The notes below the pieces were generated by a model, which worked only from the letters and a program-made list of their open reading frames with translations, was not told where the DNA came from and ran no database searches. A stretch of 64,000 bases of DNA from Desulfovibrio intestinalis. Lineage in GTDB: Bacteria > Desulfobacterota > Desulfovibrionia > Desulfovibrionales > Desulfovibrionaceae. The position numbers were made by a program, and so were the translations under genes. The stretch spans positions 186,001-250,000 of the forward strand of contig NZ_JACHGO010000001.1 in NCBI RefSeq assembly GCF_014202345.1. Reading direction: 5' to 3'. Positions 60,089 through 64,000 of the stretch are shown one piece after another. Positions within the stretch are counted from its first letter, which is position 1. The number at the start of each line of letters is the position of its first letter.

Positions 60089-60889
60089 ATGAAAAAGCTA
60101 CTGTTTATCCTGGCCGTCATGTGCATGTTCGCCACTCCCGCCCATGCTCTGACTGTTTCTTGTGTGAATTGCAGCAACAGTCTTTTGCAGGCGTTGGATC
60201 GCGCCACAAACATGGAGCAACTTTCTACGCTCATCAGCGAATACCGCGAATCCATAACACAAACCGCGCAACAAATCCGCATGGTGCAGCAAAATATCGA
60301 GCAATACGCCAATATGCTGCAAAACACGGCCCAGCTTCCGGCCAATCTGGTGAGCGAACTCAAGGGCAACCTGACCCGCCTCGCCAATCTCTCCGGCGAC
60401 CTCAAGACGATGCGCGGCGATATTGTGGGCCTGGGGCAAGTGTTCAATTCTCTGTTCCCTGAGCAATCCCTCTTTGGCGATCTGGCTGGGGCCAGCCCGA
60501 CACAAGTGGAAGCCGCCAACGCGAAATATCAGCAACAGTGGGACAAGTGGTCTGCAACCGTGGATCAGGCTTCCCAGGCCACGTTCCAGCTTTCCGGCTA
60601 TCAGCTTGAAGATTTGCAAAAAGACGCCGGGCGCTTCCAGTCCTACCTTGACGAGCTGCTTTCCACGCCGGACGGCCAACAAAAGGCGATCATGGCCGGA
60701 AACCAGCTTTCGGCCCTTCAGGTGCAGGAGGCTCGGCAGCTCCGCGAACTCATGGCCACACAGGTGCAGTCCAACTTGGCCAGTCAGATGAAGTCGGAAA
60801 AGGAAAGCCAAATGGCAGAAGAGGCGTGGCGGGACACTCTGAAAACAAATCGGATCGGCAGTGCAAAAGCCAAGCCCGATCCCTTTTAG
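60089..60889 (+). CDS. trbJ: TrbJ, VirB5-like pilus protein
   Basis: A 266-residue periplasmic protein with signal peptide MKKLLFILAVMCMFATPAHA and long helices (IRMVQQNIEQYANMLQNTAQ), typical of TrbJ/VirB5 minor pilus components. It has a CVNC pair right after the signal. AAGGAG lies six bases before the ATG. It follows trbE in the order found in Tn4371-type ICEs. Confidence 0.88.
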   Translation: MKKLLFILAVMCMFATPAHALTVSCVNCSNSLLQALDRATNMEQLSTLISEYRESITQTAQQIRMVQQNIEQYANMLQNTAQLPANLVSELKGNLTRLANLSGDLKTMRGDIVGLGQVFNSLFPEQSLFGDLAGASPTQVEAANAKYQQQWDKWSATVDQASQATFQLSGYQLEDLQKDAGRFQSYLDELLSTPDGQQKAIMAGNQLSALQVQEARQLRELMATQVQSNLASQMKSEKESQMAEEAWRDTLKTNRIGSAKAKPDPF

Positions 60890-60898
60890 GCGGCGATC

Positions 60899-62011
60899 AT
60901 GAAAAAGTATTTGCTGCTTCTGGCCGTGCTCTGCCTTCCGGCGCTGGTGCTTCTGCTTTTGCCGGAACAGGCCCATGCCGCTGATGAAGATTTTGTGTCA
61001 CGGCTGGTGCATGAGTTCTATTCAAAGACAAGCGTCTGGGAACCGACCTTGAAGCGGTACGCGCTGACCGTGTTCCGTTGGCTAGTTATTCTGGAAGTGT
61101 GCTTTCTCGGCATCAAGGCCGCCCTCAACCGAGATCAGCTTGGCGACATTCTGAAACAGTTTGTCATGCTCTTGCTCATGGCCGGGTTTTTCATGGCCGT
61201 TATCACGTATTACAAGGAATGGTCGTGGAATTTGATCAATGGCCTGAGCGCAATCGGCAGGGAACTGACTCCCGGTGGCTACTCTTCGGAGTCTCCGTTT
61301 CTGACCGGCATGCAGCTCGTCAAACTGGTGCTGGATAAACTCTCCGTCTGGTCGCCGGGCAACTCCATAGCCCTGCTCATTGCCGCCCTGGTGATCATCG
61401 TCTGTTTTGCCCTGATTTCTGCACAAGTAGTCTTCATCAAGTGCGAAGCAATGGTGGCAATGGCGGCGGCTGTGATTTTGGTCGGCTTCGGCGGTAGCGC
61501 TTTCCTCAAGGATTATGCCGTCAACGCTATCCGTTACGTTCTGGCCGTGGCCTTCAAACTCTTTGTGATGCAGCTCGTTCTTGGCGTGGGCATTGCCTTC
61601 ATTGAAGATTTTTCTACGTCCACGGCGGAATTGCAGGATATCTTTGTGGTCATTGGCGCATCCGTGGTGCTTCTTGCCCTGGTCAAATCGCTGCCGGATG
61701 TATGCGCGGGCATTATCAACGGTTCCCATGTTGCCAACGGTGCGGCGCTTACAACCTCGGCTGCCGCCGTGGGTGGGGCGGCTATCGGCGCAATGGTCGC
61801 GGGGAGCAACACCGTGCAGAACGTGAAAGACGCGGCCAAGGTGGCAGGAATGGATGGGGCCAGAGGTCTGGGCAAAGCGGAGCACATGGCGAAATCGCTG
61901 TGGGGAGCGCGGCAGGATGCCAAGGCTTCAGGCGAAAAAGCCCTCAGTACCCGTACCCGGTCTGAAATGCAGGATCGGCTTGAACGGGCCAAAATGAATA
62001 ACGACACATAA
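60899..62011 (+). CDS. trbL: TrbL, VirB6-like channel protein
   Basis: The 370-residue polytopic membrane protein begins with a signal-like helix and has about six membrane segments up to residue 290 (VITYYKEWSWNLINGLSAIG, IALLIAALVIIVCFALISAQ, LVLGVGIAFIEDF), then a Gly/Ala-rich and hydrophilic tail. This is the TrbL/VirB6 layout. It forms the inner membrane part of the DNA channel. The gap to trbJ is only nine bases. Confidence 0.9.
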   Translation: MKKYLLLLAVLCLPALVLLLLPEQAHAADEDFVSRLVHEFYSKTSVWEPTLKRYALTVFRWLVILEVCFLGIKAALNRDQLGDILKQFVMLLLMAGFFMAVITYYKEWSWNLINGLSAIGRELTPGGYSSESPFLTGMQLVKLVLDKLSVWSPGNSIALLIAALVIIVCFALISAQVVFIKCEAMVAMAAAVILVGFGGSAFLKDYAVNAIRYVLAVAFKLFVMQLVLGVGIAFIEDFSTSTAELQDIFVVIGASVVLLALVKSLPDVCAGIINGSHVANGAALTTSAAAVGGAAIGAMVAGSNTVQNVKDAAKVAGMDGARGLGKAEHMAKSLWGARQDAKASGEKALSTRTRSEMQDRLERAKMNNDT

Positions 62012-62021
62012 GGCGGTATCT

Positions 62022-62744
62022 ATGTCTTTTTTCAAATCACTAGCGGAACTACCTGGGCGAGAAAAAGGGGGAAGCCCCTACCTGAACGGACGTGAAGAGT
62101 GGCTTGAACGCTATGGCTCCTATATCAGCCGTGCGGCGCAATGGCGTATTGTCGCCTTCCTCTGTCTGCTTATCACCAGCGTTTCTATCACTGGCAACGT
62201 CATGCAGGTCAGCCAGGCAAAGGCCATTCCCTACATTATTGAAGTGGACGCTCTTGGCAAAGCGGCGGTTGTGGCGCGGGCGGATGCGGCTAGCAAAACT
62301 CCGCAGCGGCTGATCCAGGCGGAAATTGCCAAGTGCGTAAGTGATTGGCGCACGGTCACGGCGGACGTGGAACTCCAGCAAAAAATGATCGAGCGGCTTT
62401 CCTTTTTCATGGCCGGAAGCGCCAAGGGCGTTTTGCGCCAGTGGTATGAGGCCAACAATCCCTATGAAATCGCCAAGACCGGCAAGCTCGTGCATGTGGA
62501 AATCAAAGGGTTGCCGCTGCCAGTCAGTTCTGACTCGTACCGGGTGGAATGGGTTGAAACCGTCCGCAGTCATGCGGGCATCATGTTGGATTCGCACAAT
62601 TATGAGGCCACTGTGACAATCCAGATCAACCCGCCCACGGTGGACGCTGTTCTGCTCCGCAATCCGGGTGGTGTATATATTACGGCGCTGTCGGCCGGAA
62701 AAGTCCTCGGCGCGCAGACCCCATCCATTCAGAAAGAGCAATGA
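62022..62744 (+). CDS. trbF: TrbF, VirB8-like protein
   Basis: A 240-residue inner membrane protein: a short cytoplasmic part, one membrane segment (WRIVAFLCLLITSVSITGNV) and a periplasmic NTF2-like domain (IPYIIEVDALGKAAVV, then YRVEWVETVRS). It is a core assembly factor of the T4SS. Its stop overlaps an ATG of the next frame, but the next gene is more likely to start at 62753. Confidence 0.92.
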   Translation: MSFFKSLAELPGREKGGSPYLNGREEWLERYGSYISRAAQWRIVAFLCLLITSVSITGNVMQVSQAKAIPYIIEVDALGKAAVVARADAASKTPQRLIQAEIAKCVSDWRTVTADVELQQKMIERLSFFMAGSAKGVLRQWYEANNPYEIAKTGKLVHVEIKGLPLPVSSDSYRVEWVETVRSHAGIMLDSHNYEATVTIQINPPTVDAVLLRNPGGVYITALSAGKVLGAQTPSIQKEQ

Positions 62745-62752
62745 GGTCTACC

Positions 62753-63670
62753 ATGAAAAAGATATTGCTAGCTGTCACCCTTGCGCTCTGCGCCCATACC
62801 ACGTTTGCGGCTCAAAATATTCCATCCGGTTATCCTCCGCCCCTAGACGGCATGAGCGCCAGCCAGCCCGTACAGGAAATCGACTATATCAGCTCCAAGG
62901 TCGTACCGCTGACCCCGAAGGAAAGAAAGGCTCTCAGCCTTTCCGATGAGTGGGCGCGGCAAAATGTTGATCCGGTTCTGTCCGGCGGCGGCAAGGTGGT
63001 GTACGTCCACGGGGCCAGCCTGCCCACGATTGTGGCAACGCCTATGCAGGTTTCGGATGTGGAGCTTGAGGCCGGAGAGGTGGTCAATGAAATCGTGGTG
63101 GGCGACTCGGCTCGTTGGATGGTGGAATCTGGCTCCGCTGGTTCTGGTCCGGATGCCAAGGTGCATCTATTCATCAAACCTGTGGATGCAGGGCTGGAAA
63201 GCTCCACAGTGATCACCACAAATCGTCGTGCGTACCACTTGCGCCTTGTGTCGCAACGCAAAGGGCACACGCCCTATGTCGGTTTCCTCTATGCGGACTC
63301 CCTGAACCGCCAAAGCGCATCCCGGCAAGCGAAAGAAGCCAAAGAGCGCGAATGGAATTCCACTAATGTAGACGGCCAGCAGGCGGATTTATCCAAGCTC
63401 AATTTTCGTTATGAGGTGAAGGGCAAAGCCGCTTGGAAGCCAGAGCGTGTTTATGATGACGGGCGGCAAACCTTTATCCAACTGCCGAAAAAAACGGCGT
63501 CAGGGGAAATGCCTGTGCTGCTTGTCCGCAAGGGAAGCCGTGATGTGCTGGTTAATTACCGAGTGAAGGATACCGCTATGGTGGTGGACGGACTATTTGA
63601 GCGTATCGCGCTCATTGTCGGTGTGGGCGGCGATCAGGAAAAGGTGGAAGTCATAAGGGGAAACAAGTGA
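62753..63670 (+). CDS. trbG: TrbG, VirB9-like outer membrane complex protein
   Basis: A 305-residue periplasmic protein with signal peptide MKKILLAVTLALCAHTTFAA and the VirB9/CagX domain: NEIVVGDSARWMVESG, VFIKPVDAGLESSTVITTNRR-like sequence, TNRRAYHLRLVSQ and a C-terminal beta part with NFRYEVKGKAAWKPERVYDD. GAGG precedes the ATG at 62753, favoured over 62741. It forms the outer layer of the T4SS core complex with TrbH and TrbI. Confidence 0.92.
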   Translation: MKKILLAVTLALCAHTTFAAQNIPSGYPPPLDGMSASQPVQEIDYISSKVVPLTPKERKALSLSDEWARQNVDPVLSGGGKVVYVHGASLPTIVATPMQVSDVELEAGEVVNEIVVGDSARWMVESGSAGSGPDAKVHLFIKPVDAGLESSTVITTNRRAYHLRLVSQRKGHTPYVGFLYADSLNRQSASRQAKEAKEREWNSTNVDGQQADLSKLNFRYEVKGKAAWKPERVYDDGRQTFIQLPKKTASGEMPVLLVRKGSRDVLVNYRVKDTAMVVDGLFERIALIVGVGGDQEKVEVIRGNK

Positions 63671-64000
63671 TGCGTATCCTCATTTTCCCTTTGCTGCTCA
63701 TGGTGCTACTGGCTTCGGGCTGTGCGGGGCGTGGGTCTGTGGGTTCCTATTGTGGCCCTCTGGCGGAAGGCAAGACCGTTGCTGCTATTGCCGCCGATGC
63801 CGTGGACTTACTATCAAACCTGTATCCTCCGGGGCATACCGCCGTCCACCTCGTCCCGGCCAAAAATGTAGAAAATACTTTTGTACAAGACTTTGAAGGT
63901 GGTTTACGGACAAAAGGCTTTACGCTGGCTCCCGATGCGCGGGCTGATGCTGTGGCAGTGGCCTACACGTTGGATGCGCTTTCCGAGAAAGGCGAAGAAC
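63670..64000 (+). CDS. trbH: TrbH-like lipoprotein, partial
   Basis: The frame opens at an ATG overlapping the trbG stop and continues to the window edge (110 codons seen). The signal MRILIFPLLLMVLLASGCAG has a lipobox with the cysteine near residue 18. Position after trbG and the following TVAAIAADAVDLLSNLYPPG support TrbH, the VirB7-type lipoprotein of IncP systems. The C-terminus is outside the window. Confidence 0.75.
   Translation, partial: MRILIFPLLLMVLLASGCAGRGSVGSYCGPLAEGKTVAAIAADAVDLLSNLYPPGHTAVHLVPAKNVENTFVQDFEGGLRTKGFTLAPDARADAVAVAYTLDALSEKGEE

Larger units (their letters stand above)
51292..64000 (+). mobile_element. Integrative and conjugative element, left part (continues past the window)
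   Basis: The segment starts at a tRNA-Thr 3' fragment, is followed at once by a tyrosine integrase, excisionase-like and small regulator genes, then traK/traL/traM-like genes and an IncP/Tn4371-type mating-pair formation operon trbB-C-D-E-J-L-F-G-H. Relaxase, coupling protein and the right attachment site are not in view. Gene order and the att fragment together make an ICE much more likely than a prophage or plasmid fragment. Confidence 0.85.

Noticed and set aside
1-64000. CRISPR array
   Set aside because: No series of regularly spaced identical short repeats and no cas genes were seen.

Overview
The window reads as chromosome of a Gram-negative, anaerobic sulfate reducer of the Desulfovibrio type. 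The grounds are a complete citrate lyase operon, a Tad pilus locus, anaerobic haem handling (HutW/HutX), the general style of the proteins and GC-rich codon use. The genus is an inference from these traits; no rRNA is present. From about 51.3 kb to the right edge lies an integrative and conjugative element.

Layout. (1) 1-5.9 kb, minus strand: citS-citC-citD-citE-citF-citX and the start of a probable citG, i.e. uptake of citrate, its cleavage by citrate lyase, and enzyme activation/prosthetic group synthesis. (2) 6.4-8.9 kb: a DtxR/MntR-like metalloregulator and a divergent HutW-type radical SAM haem enzyme, separated by an AT-rich, operator-like intergenic region. (3) 9.0-21.7 kb: a complete Tad (tight adherence) type IVc pilus operon: flp, prepilin peptidase, cpaB, secretin, cpaD-like lipoprotein, tadZ, tadA, tadB, tadC, tadD and the TadE/F/G (pseudo)pilins. 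(4) 21.8-39.8 kb: directly behind tadG, one gene for a 3781-residue LEPR-motif surface protein with duplicated beta-propeller modules and cadherin-like Ig repeats. It is followed by a TolC-type outer membrane lipoprotein, a HlyD-type adaptor, a GAF-like/HlyD fusion and a PqqD-like/M50 protease/HlyD fusion. No ABC ATPase is present, so this looks like an unusual export and anchoring system. (5) 39.8-44.3 kb: a small nested inverted-repeat element, a second prepilin peptidase without its cysteine domain, then an ECF transporter (S, T, fused A) with HutX, probably a haem importer. (6) 44.4-50.9 kb: small phosphatidylserine decarboxylase, a LysR regulator, and a divergent set of ATP-grasp ligase, O-acetylhomoserine sulfhydrylase, small alpha/beta-barrel protein and radical SAM enzyme; together these look like an uncharacterised pathway. 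(7) 51.29 kb to end: the ICE. Its left edge is a 45-nt 3' fragment of tRNA-Thr(CGU), followed by a tyrosine integrase, an excisionase-like gene, small regulators, traK-traL-traM-like genes and trbB-com-trbC-D-E-J-L-F-G-H of an IncP-type T4SS; it continues past the window.

How the parts fit. Regions 3 and 4 probably act together in surface attachment: Tad pili plus a giant adhesin, bracketed by two A24 prepilin peptidases. Regions 2 and 5 both concern haem/iron. All assignments come from reading motifs, neighbours and start sites; no database search was run.
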